Notes under the pieces: generated by a model
Database searches by the model: none
What the model saw: the letters and a program-made list of their open reading frames with translations, nothing else
Told to the model about the DNA's origin: nothing
Source of the DNA: Branchinecta lynchi
Lineage: Eukaryota; Arthropoda; Branchiopoda; Anostraca; Branchinectidae
Reading direction: 5' to 3'
NCBI GenBank assembly: GCA_023053575.1
Contig: JAKZAP010000007.1
Coordinates: 10,491,008 to 10,555,007 of the forward strand
Length of the DNA: 64,000 nucleotides
Shown: positions 1-11,069 of the stretch, in pieces
Layout of the letters: each line of letters starts with the position of its first letter
Numbering within the stretch: the stretch's first letter is position 1
Made by a program: the position numbers and the translations under genes

Positions 1-205
1 GGTGCAAAACGGATAAGTCCGCTACATTTATTATGGGCGATTTGAAGTTCCGTTGATTAGACGTTCGATTTAGGGGTAAGAAGAGACGCTAAATCCATAT
101 ATGATAATCCTTTTTTTACCGGATATTTAGTTCGCCCGGAATTCGGCTGAAACCGTTAAATTTGTTATCAGTTAAAGTTTATATGAAGTTGTTGGCTCAG
201 TGGTA
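1..205 (+). repeat. Family B repeat, partial copy (B0)
   Basis: This stretch holds about one and a half of the roughly 130-bp units that make up family B elsewhere in the window (best copy 22455-23729). Recognisable pieces are GATTAGACGTTCGATTTAGG, GGGTAAGAAGAGACGCT and TTCGCCCGGAATTCGGCTGA. The first bases (GGTGCAAAACGGATA) also resemble the arm of the foldback element at 57806-58036. No open frame of interest. The copy is cut at the left by the window edge and at the right by a LINE fragment. Confidence 0.75.
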
Positions 206-1068
206 GTCTCATTTTGACAACGAATTTACAACACCTGACCCTCTTATAGCCAACCCGCTTGTATGTTCACTCAAAAGAACATGCTTCGCACTTTGTGGTG
301 TCAAGTAACGATATACGGCAGAAAATTTTTAAGTTGAAAAAGAAGAAGTTTAGAGGTGCCGATGATATTTGCGCATTGCATTTAGTGCATGGTTCAGAGT
401 TGCTGATTAGTTACCTTGCGATAATGTACCAAGCGAATTTTACAACCGGGGTTGTAGCTGATTTTTTTTGCGTAGGTTTAATCTCGCCGATTCTAAAAAA
501 GGGGAAGTTAGAGAATCAATGTGGTTCTTACTAACCCATTTTTTGATCACTGTTGATCAACCATATTTACAAAAAGATTGCTGAGGCTTATGGTTCCATT
601 GTGGCGAATAAGTTGCGTTTCAACAGTCGTTTTCTCGCCACGATTTTTAACTCGGTGGCCCTGCCTGACATTTTATACATCGCACCTTTCTGGCGAATCT
701 TAACTAACACTGATAAAAAATAATTTCGCTCTATTTATTTTCGTTTCTGTAAATTCCTGCTCCGCCTCCCTCCTTGGACCCGAAATAGTAAAATCGTCAC
801 TACTTACAACATCACTGACCCACTTACAGCAGTTGGAGAACTTATACATAATTACAACAATAAGAGTAAGCATCAATGGGAGAGCATTCTTCTAAAATAG
901 GATAGTTTTATAGATAGTATAACGCTGTCGTAGTCTCTATGTTGTGTTTGGTTTCCTCTTGCTATAGTGTTTCTTTGTTATAGTGTTTCCTTCTTCTTTC
1001 CTTTCTTTATTCATATGCCATGTGCTTTTTGATGGGTGAAAAATAAAATTATTATTATTATTATTACC
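206..1068 (+). pseudogene. LINE reverse transcriptase relic (internally deleted)
   Basis: Two blocks of one non-LTR retrotransposon ORF2 are joined. Positions 259-590 read as the N-terminal part of a reverse transcriptase: a K-rich GADDI segment, LVHGSELLISYLAIMYQANF, then a GLISPILKKGKLENQCGSY block, which is the usual region just before the catalytic motifs. Positions 601-900 jump to the C-terminal part of the same kind of protein (FNSVALPDILYIAPFWRILT, then FRFCKFLLRLPPWTRNSKI). All catalytic motifs (the A motif with FD and the YADD box) are missing between them. Stops and frameshifts interrupt both blocks. A 3' untranslated stretch follows and ends in an ATT microsatellite, as expected of a LINE tail. 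Non-functional. Confidence 0.8.
1047..1066 (+). repeat. (ATT)n microsatellite, LINE tail
   Basis: About six ATT units follow AAATAAAATT at the end of the LINE relic. This fits the simple-repeat 3' tail of CR1/L2-like LINEs. Confidence 0.85.
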
Positions 1069-1074
1069 GTTTCC

Positions 1075-1353
1075 TCGACACTCTTTGAGTTATTGATAAA
1101 AGATGTTATTAAAGCTCGCTGCTAGATGCCTGAACATCAGTGTGACTTCACTAAGGGTCTTGGGTGCACTCATGCCCTGTTTGTCTTGACTACCATTTTA
1201 TTTTTGATTCGCACGAATCCGGGGAGGGATTGTAATAGGTGCACTTGATGTTAGCCGAGCATTTGATTCATCCGTTCATGAGCAAACACCGTTAGAGGCA
1301 TATCAGAGAGGTGTGCCGGTAGTAATTATTAAAGTGTTGTATTACATGTACAA
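1075..1353 (+). pseudogene. LINE reverse transcriptase relic, 5' half of a split copy
   Basis: Reading with one or two frame changes gives a block EHQCDFTKGLGCTHALFVLT followed near 1241-1275 by LDVSRAFDSSVHEQ and then QRGVPVVIIKVLYYMY. This is the region up to and including reverse transcriptase motif A (the AFD aspartate) of a LINE. It stops abruptly at about 1353, where family A element A1a begins. The following motifs (RQGSLISP and YADD) resume at 4734, so this is the left half of one broken copy. The typical 20-25 residues expected between the YYMY block and RQG are not present on either side of the insert, so the insertion came with, or was followed by, a small loss. Confidence 0.8.
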
Positions 1354-3634
1354 CAAGAGCTACGAGCTCATATGGCACTTGTACGAGTAGGATGTACAAG
1401 AAAGTAGATGAGAACGTCACAAAATACACCCGCCATCCAAAAATGCAATTCGGAAATAGAAATAGGATATTTAGTTTCACTCATTTCTGATTTGTTCCGG
1501 CATCGTCTAGATTGTCTGTAGCAAATGCACATGACTGTTCAAACTTTCATCCCAATAAATCCATTTGTTTGATCCCTAGACGTGCTACAGGATTTCCGGT
1601 ACTCACTCTATCTCCACCTAAAGTGGCCGAATCTGGTTCGGAATAAAAAAAAATCGACCACCTAAAGCATCTTCTTTTATACCATATATCAAGTTTCACT
1701 CGAATCTGAGCATTTTTGGAAAGTTCCGGTACCCCCCCCCCCCTCCCACCAACGATGTCGGAGCCGGTTCGGGCCCAATCTCTTAATTCCCTGTTCCTGT
1801 CCATCAAGTTTTACTGAAATTGGAGCATAGCCCATCTGCAAGTTTCCAGTAACCCCCCTACCTTGGCCAATTCCGGCCCAGACGCCAAATAACAAATGTA
1901 GGCCGCATATACTCGGCATTGTCGAATTTGCATCTCATTCGGTCCATCCGTTTGGTTTTTGTGCATGTCAAAAGTCCCCCCACCCCCAATTCCCCTAATC
2001 GTGGTCGCATATGGTTCGAACGCATGTTTTACATGTCGAGGCCATCGATTCGTATCACCCATGAAGTTTCACTCGAATCAGACCACTCGTTTGCAATTTA
2101 GAGAAGTCAATTTCCGTATTTCTCTTCTCTTGCTCCCCAAAAAATGCTCGGATCTAGGAACGGAAGTTTCCAGGGGTATGTTGTGTCAGGTTCTTAAGTC
2201 AAGATAATTCGGGTCGCTAATATGCCTGCAAAGTTTCGTTGTCGTTTTACATCTGGAACTATTCTAACTCACGACTACCGGAATTCCAGGAAACTCCCTC
2301 CAACTCCCCCCACAGAGCCCCGAAACCATCTGGCTCCGTCAATTTCATCTAGGCCTAATGCTTGTTCCATCCCTTAAGTTTCGTCCCAATCCCTCTGCTT
2401 TTAGAGTTTCTTGAGTTTTCCACCCCCATCCCCATAGGTATCGGACCCGACCCGGACGTGACACTGAACGTCCGAGGCGATAGCTCACCAGACAAGTTTC
2501 ATTCAAATCCCATCACCCGTTCAAAAGTTATGCACGCCACTAGATTCCGGACTCCCCATCCACCCACTCCCCCCACGACGGTCGGGTCGGTGAAACGGCT
2601 GTTCTCAAGTCAATCTGTTCGGATCCCTGACATACCAGCCAAGTTTCATCGCCCTAGGACATCAGGAAGTATGCCGAACTCGCGGGATCGCTAGAAATCC
2701 GGACCCCCACCCCAACTCCCCCACAGTGCCCTGATCCGGTCCGGTTATGTCAATGACGTGTCTAGGACCTGTGCTTATTTTTCCCACCAAGTTTCATCCC
2801 GATCCCTCCACTTTAAGCGTTTCTCAAAATTTCCGGTTCCCTCCTCCAACTCCCCCCAGTGTCATCGGATCCGGCCCGGATTTAAAGTGAGATGTCTGAA
2901 CACGAGGTCATCCTAAATATCAATTTTCATCAAGATCCGATCACCCGTTCGCAAGCTAAAAATACCTCAAATTTTGGCTTCACCCTCCCTCCACTCCCCC
3001 CCCCCCCCCCAGATGGTCGAATCGGGGAATTGACGATTTACTATTTAATTTGGTCGGGTCCCAGACATACCTGTAAATTTCCATCGTCCCAGCACATCAG
3101 GAAGCACGGAACTCGCGGGATCACTACAAATTCGGACTTCTCCCCCCCCAACTCCCCCAAAGTGAGCGAATCCGTTCCGGTTATATCAGTCAAGTATCTA
3201 GGACTTTTGCTTGTACTTTCCACCAAGTTTCATCCGGATCCCTCCACTCTAAGTGTTTTCCAAGATTTCCGGTTTCCCCCTCCAACTCCCCCCAGTGTCA
3301 CCGGATCCGGTCTGGATTTAAAATGGAGGGTCTGAGACACGAAGTCCTTCCATATATCAAGTTTCATTAAGATCCGATCACCCGTTCGTAAGCTAAAAAT
3401 ATCTAATTTTTCCTATTTTTCTCGGATTCCCCCTCCCTCCACTCCCCTCCAGATGGTCGGATCGAGGAAGCGACAATTTCTAATTTAATCTGGTCCAGTT
3501 CCTGATATGCCTGCCAAGTTTCATCGTCCTAGCTTATCTGGAAGTGCCCAAACTAGCAAAACCGGGACCGACAGACCGACTGACGGACAGAAATTACAAT
3601 TGCTATATGGCACTTGAGTAAGCTCAAGTGCCAG
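1354..3634 (-). mobile_element. Family A Helentron-like non-autonomous element, copy A1a
   Basis: In plus coordinates this copy starts CAAGAGCTACGAGCTC then ATATGGCACTTG and closes at 3609-3634 with the hairpin TATGGCACTTG / CAAGTGCCA. The minus strand is the 5' to 3' direction used here. The interior is a string of diverged units of about 125-135 bp, each with CAAGTTTCAT, a C-rich run such as CCCCCTCCAACTCCCCCC, and a GGATCCGG-like block. The leader near 3560-3600 is GACCGACAGACCGACTGACG on the plus strand. Short open frames with repeated KFH..DPSTLSV peptides are only translations of the tandem units. It interrupts a LINE together with A1b. No protein-coding capacity. Confidence 0.8.
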
Positions 3635-3705
3635 AACAACCTGAAGGGTCATATTAAGGTTCCAAACAATCCTAGTGCTACTGTAGTGGTCCCAATTGAA
3701 CAAGA

Positions 3706-4733
3706 GCTACGAGCTCATATGGCACCAGACAAGTTTCATTCAAATCCGATCACCCGTTCAAAAGTTATGCACGCCACTAGATTCCGGACTCCCCATCCAC
3801 CCACTCCCCCCACGATGGTCGGGTCGGTGAAACGGCTGTTCTCAAGTCAATCTGTTCGGATCCCTGACATACCAGCCAAGTTTCATCGCCCTAGGACATC
3901 AGGAAGTATGCCGAACTCGCGGGATCGCTAGAAATCCGGACCCCCACCCCCACCAGTGTCATCGGATCCGGCCCGGATTTAAAGTGAGATGTCTGAGACA
4001 CGAGGTCATCCTAAATATCAACTTTCATCAAGATCCGATCACCCGTTCGCAAGCTAAAAATACCTCAAATTTTGGCTTCACCCTAACTCCACTCCCCCCC
4101 CCCAGATGGTCGAATCGGGGAATTGACGATTTCCTATTTAATCTGGTTGGGTCCCAGACATGCCTGTCAATTTCCATCATCCCAGCACATCAGGAAGCAC
4201 GGAACTCGCGGGATCACTACAAATTCGGACTTCTCCCCCCCCCAACTCCCCCAAAGTAAGCGGATCCGTTCCGGTTATATCAGTCACGTATCTAGGACTT
4301 TTGCTTGTACTTTCCACCAAGTTTCATCCGGATCCCTCCACTCTAAGTGTTTTCCAAGATTTCCGGTTTCCCCCTCCAACTCCCCCCAATGTCACCGGAT
4401 CCGGTCTGGATTTAAAATGGAGGGTCTGAGGCAAGAAGTCCTTCCACATACCAAGTTTCATTAAGATCCGATCACCCGTTCGTAAGCTAAAAATATCTCA
4501 TTTTTCCTATTTTTCCCGGATTCCCCCTCCCTCCACTCCCCTCCAGATGGTCGGATCGGGGAAGCGACCATTTCTAATTTAATCTGGTCCAGTTGCTGAT
4601 GTGCCTGCCAAGTTTCATCGTCCTAGCTTATCTGGAAGTGCCCGAACTAGCAAAACCGGGACCGACAGACCGACTGACGGACAGAAATTACAATCGCTAT
4701 ATGGCACTTGAATAAGCTCAAGTGCCATAAAAA
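3706..4733 (-). mobile_element. Family A Helentron-like element, copy A1b
   Basis: A second copy begins at 3706 with the same CAAGAGCTACGAGCTCATAT end and closes at 4701-4733 with TATGGCACTTG, the loop AATAAGCT, then CAAGTGCCATAAAA. Its interior 3724-4724 is almost identical to 2488-3634 of copy A1a except for the absence of the A1a segment around 2712-2864. About 70 bp (3635-3705) of unrelated sequence separates the two. The high identity points to a recent duplication. Immediately after it the split LINE resumes. Confidence 0.8.
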
Positions 4734-5600
4734 GGGGTGAGACAAGGTTCTCTAATCTCCCCCGATCACTTTAATAATAGCGTCCTAAATGCCCAATCAA
4801 AAGTTCCTTCTTCCTGTGTCCTAAAAAGAATTTATGTATCTCTGTTAACTTATGCTGACGACGTACTTAACTTAAGTATTGAAAGAAATTTCAGTATTAC
4901 AGAGGCAGAGTATTGCTTGACCGGACTCAAGTTCAATGCTTCAAAGTCAGACGTACTATTCTTTAACGGTCGAGGAAAAATGTGCAGACCAGTCCAACTT
5001 GGTAGCTCTATGCTTTGTCTGGCAGAATCGATAACGTACCTTGATGTCCCCATAGGAAAGACCCTAAAAGAGACTCGGTCTCTAATTTTACAAAACCCGG
5101 AGAAGAAACTTCGATTCGCAATACGCTTCCATCGTGACAAACAAGATTTCCACGCTATCTGCTCGCCAAACTCTACAGCGCTGTGGCGCTACTACACGTT
5201 TTATTTCTGGCTTCATTCTGGAAACTATTCACGACTACAGAGCAGTCTCGAGTCCGGCCGCTTTATTTTCGAAACCTAAAATATTTGCTAAAAATGCCAC
5301 CGTGGACACGCAACAGGTACCTAATAAGAAAATGCAGCCTGGTAGAACAGAACCCAAAGAGGCTGTAGATAAGTTACTCCAGAAAGTTCTTGGAACGGCC
5401 GCACACCCGTGGTTACCAGTACTTTGTGCCCAATGGATGACCACTGATTAACTCGCCCTTCGTGTTTTACTTTATCTGTAATGCTGTATACATTTTGTTG
5501 TTAATCGTTAATTGTCTTTTCTCTATTTTCTTCATTATTTCTTTTTCTTCCAGTTACTCCGTTCTTGTTCGGTTTGAATGTAAAGGCTTGTAAAGAATAT
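4734..5600 (+). pseudogene. LINE reverse transcriptase relic, 3' half of the split copy
   Basis: The frame from about 4737 reads RQGSLISPDHFNNSVLNAQS (reverse transcriptase motif B), then LLTYADDVLNLS at 4845-4880 (the catalytic YADD box, motif C), then LKFNASKSDVLFFNGRG and SITYLDVPIGKT (motifs D/E region). After a frameshift near 5130 the C-terminal block continues as VALLHVLFLASFWKLF and FRNLKYLLKMPPWTRNRYLI, matching the C-terminal block of the relic at 601-900. Several frameshifts and stops make it a pseudogene. It continues the fragment 1075-1353 across the family A insertion. Confidence 0.85.
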
Positions 5601-5619
5601 ACATGCATACACACATTAG

Positions 5620-5968
5620 AAGTTTGGTATAGTGGTAAGGAGATACGCTGAATTGGTTTTTGCCGGACAAGTAGTTCCGGAATTCCGCCGAAACCGGAAA
5701 ATTGGCAGAAGTAAGGCAGGAAGATATGACGTAGAAGGGTAACACCCATGCTGAATCCATATCTGAGTTTGGTTTTCTCAGATCTACCTGTTATTGTACT
5801 GTCTTTTTAAAATGTACAAAAATCGATTATTTCTTTAAGTTTCGAAGGTGTTTCAACCCCCCACTATAAGCCTTGATCTGTTACTAAATTTTAAAAATAC
5901 AAATATTTAACTGTCTGGATCAGATGTTAAATTTTTGGGAGCCCATCGAAACCTCTGGTCTTGTTATA
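5620..5968 (+). repeat. Family B element, 3' part (B1)
   Basis: Contains the terminal core unit (GCCGGACAAGTAGTTCCGGA, then AAACCGGAAAATTGGCAGAA), the 3' segment CTGTCTGGATCAGATGTTAA and the end block TTTTTGGGAGCCCATCGAAA with the last bases GGTCTTG before TT. The 5' end is missing. The next family B copy starts only about 100 bp downstream in the same orientation. Confidence 0.75.
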
Positions 5969-6072
5969 TATAAGAAATACAAAAGAAATACTTTGTTAAA
6001 AGAATTCTTTGTAAAAATACAGTTTTGTACGCTTTTGTCGGGTATCGGTCGACTTGTCGGCACATCGGGTTC

Positions 6073-6895
6073 TTTTTGGGATCCCAAAACGTAAGTGGAG
6101 GGATATGTAAGTGGACGGACAACATTACAAAAGTTGTCCGTCTATCCGTCTGTCTGTGAGCACGATACCTCTGGAAGGGGATGCGATATTTGATGAAACT
6201 TGGTGTAAGGATTCTTTGAGTCAAGGGAAAGGTCGAGTTCGTAAATCGGCTGTGTAGCCCTACATTTAGGGGTGGGGGAGGGGTTCAAATTAAGGGGCAA
6301 ACAAAAATATTTTTAAACAGCTAATGAGGTAGTCGATCAAGGGGTAAGAAGACATGCTGAAAACGAATATGTAAACAATTTTCTCGCCGGACAAGTAGTT
6401 CGCCGAGAATTTGGTCTAAACCGGAAACTTTGTTAAAAGTAAAGGTTTTATTGGAAGCTGATTGTATGTTCGATTCAGGAGTAAGAAGACATGCTGAACA
6501 CGATTATGAAAACCATTTTCTCGCCGGACAGGTAGTTCGCCCAAAATCTAGCCAAAACCGGAAAATGTGTTAAAAGCAAATGTTGTATTTGTAGTTGATT
6601 AGAGGTTGGATTTAGTGGTAAGAGGAGACGCTGAATCCATATATGATAATCCTGTTTTACCCGGACATATAGTTCGCCCAGAATCCGGCTGAAACCGAAA
6701 AATTTATTATAAGTTAAATTTTATATGAAGTTGACTAGATGTTCTATATAGGGGTAAGGAGACACAATGAATTGATTTTTGAGCTTTATTTTTTCGCCGG
6801 ACAGGTAGTTCCGGCATTCTGCGGAAACTGGAAAAGTGCGAGAAGTAAGGCAGGAAGTTTCGATGGGTTGCGTCAAAATAGATATGACTTGTGGG
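6073..6895 (+). repeat. Family B element, 5' part with several core units (B2)
   Basis: Starts with the palindromic end TTTTTGGGATCCCAAAACG, followed by AAGTGGAGGGATATGTAAG, the leader rich in TGTCCGTCT, the block GATGAAACTTGGTGTAAGG, a GGGGTGGGGG run, and then about five core units of 125-140 bp (each with GGTAAGAAGACATGCTGAA, GACAAGTAGTTCGCC, AAACCGGAAA). The 3' terminal block is not seen, so this copy is 3' truncated. No coding sequence. Confidence 0.8.
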
Positions 6896-7208
6896 GGTAA
6901 ACTAGTTATTGTACTTGTCTCTTCTCCTTATTTTGTTTATAGGTGGTTTATCTGTTCGTACACATAAACTGCCCTTTTTGGCTGATCTGGCTGCACATCC
7001 TTCTTTTTTATTTTGGTCGAGTGTTGGTGTGTCATAGTAAATGAGGGGACGTAGTGCAATGGCGATGCGCAGTATACAGCACGTCTTTTTAACGTGAAAA
7101 CTACTTCTTTGCCGTAAATTCAGAACAATTCTACTTTGTACCTACTTTGTTGTGCATAGCCAGTACTTTTCTTGACGGACAGATCCGTGATTTCACAGCT
7201 AGTCTTCT

Positions 7209-7755
7209 CTGTTTGGAAGAACGGTAATTCGTTTAGTTGGCATTAAGTTTGAAATTCTGGGAGTGTGAAGCATATTAAAAGCTAGAATTTGTATGGTAAG
7301 TATAGAATCTGGACAGACTACAGTCGGGAAGCGTCGCTTTTTATCGAAATATGGAACGAAAAGCCGAATATGTGAATTTAAATTTACGAACTTATATTAA
7401 AGGAATAATAACAATTGATCCATTACAGTTAGTTTTACACAAAAATTCCGCATGCGGCGCATTTCGTAGTAGGCCTATCTCTATTTGGAAGAATGGTGTT
7501 TCATTTAGTTAGTGTTTTAGGATTGAAATTCTTGGGAGTTTGAAACAGATTAGTATGGTAGATATAGTAAACTTTTCCGGAAAGAAGGCAGATGTACAAA
7601 ATTTCGCCTGCGGCGCATACTTTAACTTTTTCTGGGTATCGTCGTTGAAAGTTTCGCTTTTTTGCGAAAGCTGAACGGAAAAGTAAATGTGAATTTGAAT
7701 ACGAATTTCCATCAAAGAAATAATCGCAACTGCATTACAATTCATTTTACACCGG
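7209..7755 (+). repeat. Diverged tandem duplication, period about 275 bp
   Basis: Two copies lie head to tail: TGTTTGGAAGAACGGTAATT at 7209 and ATTTGGAAGAATGGTGTTTC at 7484. Later landmarks recur in the same order: GAAATTCTGGGAGTGTGAA, TATGGTAAGTATAG, a TATCGAAA / TTTGCGAAAG block, and the run TGTGAATTTAAATTTACG versus TGTGAATTTGAATACGA. The block AATTTCGCCTGCGGCGCATA at 7600 recurs in reverse near 14605. Origin unknown. Confidence 0.65.
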
Positions 7756-8400
7756 TTCTGTTCGATGCAGGCAGGAAATGTGTTTTGTGTTCTGTTGGCA
7801 CATTTTTTAGTCCGTCTGCACAAACTAGCCCCCCTCCCCAAAGGTAAAAGGTGACGCCCCTGAAGGTTGGTATGGAGCAAAAGCTCGGTATTGGATTAAG
7901 CTTCAAAATCCTAGGTTTGAATATTCAGTTCAATCTGAGCCTCGTTTATTTTCAACAATGCTGCACATGGCTGCTGCAGAACTTCTTTGCTTCCGTACAA
8001 GATGCGTTTTTGGATTCATTACCGGCAAGGTTTCTTCTTGGTTGAAGCAACGCCTTGCAGCGAAGCACGGACATGGTCGGTAAGCAAGTCCACGATTCCC
8101 GAGAAGCGCTGCCGTCTTCCTCGGAAGCCAAAAGGGAAGACCATGTACCATTTTCTTTATTCCTACGCTGAGCACACAAAAGAGGATTTTCCACAAGAAG
8201 TTCTCTAACAAAAAGGTTGCGTCCACGTGATATAATATATCGACGGCAATTTGGAGATAATAATCTACCGCAAATGCCGTTTGTTGGACCAGACTATGCC
8301 GAACACGGATTAGACTATTCACAAAATAGCAATTTAAAATTCTTGTACTGTTGGGAAAGGTGCCCAAAACTTTGGCATAAAGTCTGGGTATAAACAACAT

Positions 8401-10690
8401 TTGGTGTATAGCCTACAGCCTATCCCAAAATCAAGCACTTGCAGTGGAGAGGGCAGACTCCCAAAATTTACGAACGGGCTATGGAAAAGACCTAAATTTT
8501 ATAGGTTTACCTGTTTTTTGCCTCTTCTCACGCTTTCCCATAACTTTTCAGCGAAAACTCTCCTCTCGCATCTTTGCCTGCTTACGTTGTCATGCAGGCT
8601 CGCTTGCGTCATCTATTTCCCTGTGAATGAAAGTCGTGTTTCAAAGTACGGTCATAGATGGCAGCCACAACGTGCTGCCGGAGGAGCTCCTTTCGACGCA
8701 CTTGCTCTCTGGCCCGCCAAAATACCTGTGTCCGCCATTGTTTAGTCATAAGCGAAATTAGAGAGAACTTATTTTTCCAAGTGAAGAAGCACCAGAAAGT
8801 AAAAATAAGGTAATAGAAACTATTGTAAAATTTACCTGATAATTATATTGGCTATCCAGTGACGATGGAGTTAGGAATTGGTCAACCAAATAGATTATAT
8901 TTATTATCATTGACATGAGAAAGAAACCATTGCTGTGTTCAACGAGGCTCCGCTATACGCTCACAGCTCATAGTGGCAGTTTCTGGAAATTAGCCAGGGG
9001 CCTGCAGCTCCCAGAAAAGATGTAACTGAAGACACTAAATTAGATGTTTTTATTTGTATGTGAATGTGTAGGCGAGAAATAGTATGGTTATTCCTTATCA
9101 GTTTCTTCATGACCATGGCATGACTCATGAGGTCCGTAGCGTAGTAAATGAAGTAGCAGGAAAACGACTAGGTCTTCCCCCTTTAAATCGGCAGGACTAG
9201 GAGGAAATCGGATCATTTTCCTAATGCCAAGTGCCAACCAGAGCCAGCTCCTATACAGTAGCACAGTACTATAAGCCTTTTGGTAAAAGTATAAGGTTTT
9301 TCACGTTAGTACTGAAATTCCCAGTTGCCCAATTGGCCACTTGACAGGGCGTCTCCAAAAGACATTTTCAGACCGTAGGGTTACAAAGTACACAAAATCT
9401 TGCTGTCGTCCTACCAAGTGAACGGAATCAAGTCAGGTCACTGGACAATCTGAAAATAGTTGCCCTTGAACCGGAAGGATGTGTTGGTGTTGGCGGAACC
9501 TCCAAAAATCAAATTTAAAGACAAAGTCACAAGAAACGATGAAAACCGAATGCCGACAAGAGCGGCTGAAATGTGGATTGTACTTAAATGAACACTACTT
9601 AAAACTAGCCGAGCAGAGCAAGGCCCTGTCCTCTTATCGCTTATAGAAAGCGTTTACTTCGTGTGTGCGAGCAGTGAAGCTGTTGTTTTTAGCTTAAATT
9701 CCGCCATAGAGGGTATACCAAATTTCTGAGTAAAACTAAGTTGTAATTGATGTGTGGACGTCAAATCGTTCACCCTGAAACCAGTAAAAATCGAAAATTT
9801 TGAAATTCAATATTTTATTTCCTGGGTCATAGGCCTATGCTTAAAGCGGCATGTTCGAGTTGGGATATGCCCTTCAGTCTGCGCCATCGATAAGATTCGG
9901 CCCGAAGCTAGAAACTTGGGATTGCACCGAACGCATAAGCTGCCTAAAGCATTGTTGAAATAGGTGTAATGAGCTGCATAGCACTATACGTTATGTTTAC
10001 ATCTTATATCTTATTGCATACCCTTGTTCAAACTGGAAGTAAAAGGTTCTTATCCGTGCGACGATCTGATACAGTTTTTCGATCTTCCAAAGGTCAAGTA
10101 ATTTAAGAGAACCCTTGTCTTTCGAAGAAATGTTGTTGCGTCAACCTCCGACAAAGTGAACTTTTGTGTTCCCGGTGGCAACCCTGCCGAAGCTCTTCTT
10201 TACTTGGCCGCTGGTGGAGCCCAACCAAGCCATCTGATTGGCTGTGCATAAAGCAAAATAGAACCAGGGTCTATTCTCCGTACATAGCTTATTACAGCGC
10301 GCCCCGAGGAAAAGACTAATCTATATACGCTGTAGCCTACCGTATTATACTTTTTACACTTAAGCATTGTTCAAATATGTATGATTAATATAGGCTATAT
10401 ATGATATTTACTTCTTACTATGCCCGGGCCACATTCAGTCACATCTGCACGTAAGTTATTGCCCGCTCTTTACGTTTCATCCTGGTCGCACTTGGAACAA
10501 GAAATTCGAAAAATATTACCACCATCATCACTCATGGGAAAACCAAACTAACAGAAGTCAGTGACTGTGGTTGCTAGGTTGGTCCGAAGACACCTTTTAA
10601 AATGGCGGAGATGGATTATTTCGTCTCGACTACTTTGACTTTTCAGTGTCTTTTCTTCACATTTTCGACCGTAAAACGGGCTTATTACCG
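8401..10690. other. No gene or named repeat recognised
   Basis: This stretch has only short, unconvincing open frames and no protein motif I recognise. It includes unremarkable AT-rich DNA. The only notable point is the AAAATGGCGGAG block near 10600, described separately. It may contain an upstream non-coding exon of the zinc-finger gene at 15726, but no splice pair can be assigned from sequence alone. Confidence 0.4.
10599..10613 (+). promoter_or_regulatory. Possible YY1-type promoter or 5' UTR motif
   Basis: The string TTTTAAAATGGCGGAGATGG contains AAAATGGCGG, the core of the YY1 motif often found at animal transcription starts or first ATGs. It lies in a locally GC-richer stretch 5.1 kb upstream of the zinc-finger coding exon, on the same strand. 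The link to that gene is inference; the frame starting here closes after about 30 codons. Confidence 0.2.
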
Positions 10691-10912
10691 GCGTTATTAC
10701 CATGTGTGACTGTAGGGTGACTCGGGCAGTCTGGAAAGCTCCGCGAGCTCATGCGCCGGCTGTTTTGACTTCAGCTAAAACTCGCTTCGCTTTCCGGAGC
10801 TGTTCTCGCGATCCGCTAGTTTCTGCCATGACTTCGAAAACGAATCTACTTCGCCAGTGGAAAGTGATTTCCCAGGGGTTGCTCACTCCCAAAAACGATA
10901 TACACCAAGTGG

Positions 10913-10950
10913 CGCGTGCCGCGGTGCCGAGCCGGTGCCGTGCCGCGTTT
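10913..10950 (+). repeat. GTGCC/GCCGT short tandem repeat
   Basis: A short run of GTGCCG and GAGCCG pentamer/hexamer units, ended by a T run. The same motif forms a longer array at 13517-13577. Confidence 0.7.
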
Positions 10951-11069
10951 TTTTTTTCTTCAAATTAAAATATTGCGATAAACGATGATTTCTGAGGTAC
11001 ATGAAAACAAATTTCATCAGATATTGGCCAAGAATGAAGCAAGTCTACAACATTCAATGAGCTTGGGTT

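Noticed and set aside
175..235. tRNA-like A box (TTGGCTCAGTGGTAG)
   Set aside because: There is no B box at the right distance and no cloverleaf; it is a chance match at the edge of a family B unit.
2362..4464. Overlapping open frames of 90-180 codons with repeated KFH..DPSTLSV...PPTPP peptides
   Set aside because: They are translations of the tandem units of family A. All three frames and the other strand are similarly open because the units lack stops; the same peptides recur at 20163-21135, 33118-33339 and 47520-47879.
7930..8400. 156-codon minus-strand frame and overlapping 80- and 73-codon frames on both strands
   Set aside because: Three frames are open over the same GC-richer stretch, no family is recognisable and there is no splice or start context. 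It could be a worn exon, but I cannot support it.
10702..10968. 88-codon plus-strand frame (MCDCRVTRAVW...)
   Set aside because: Composition is driven by GC-rich and GTGCC repeat sequence, and no conserved domain is visible.
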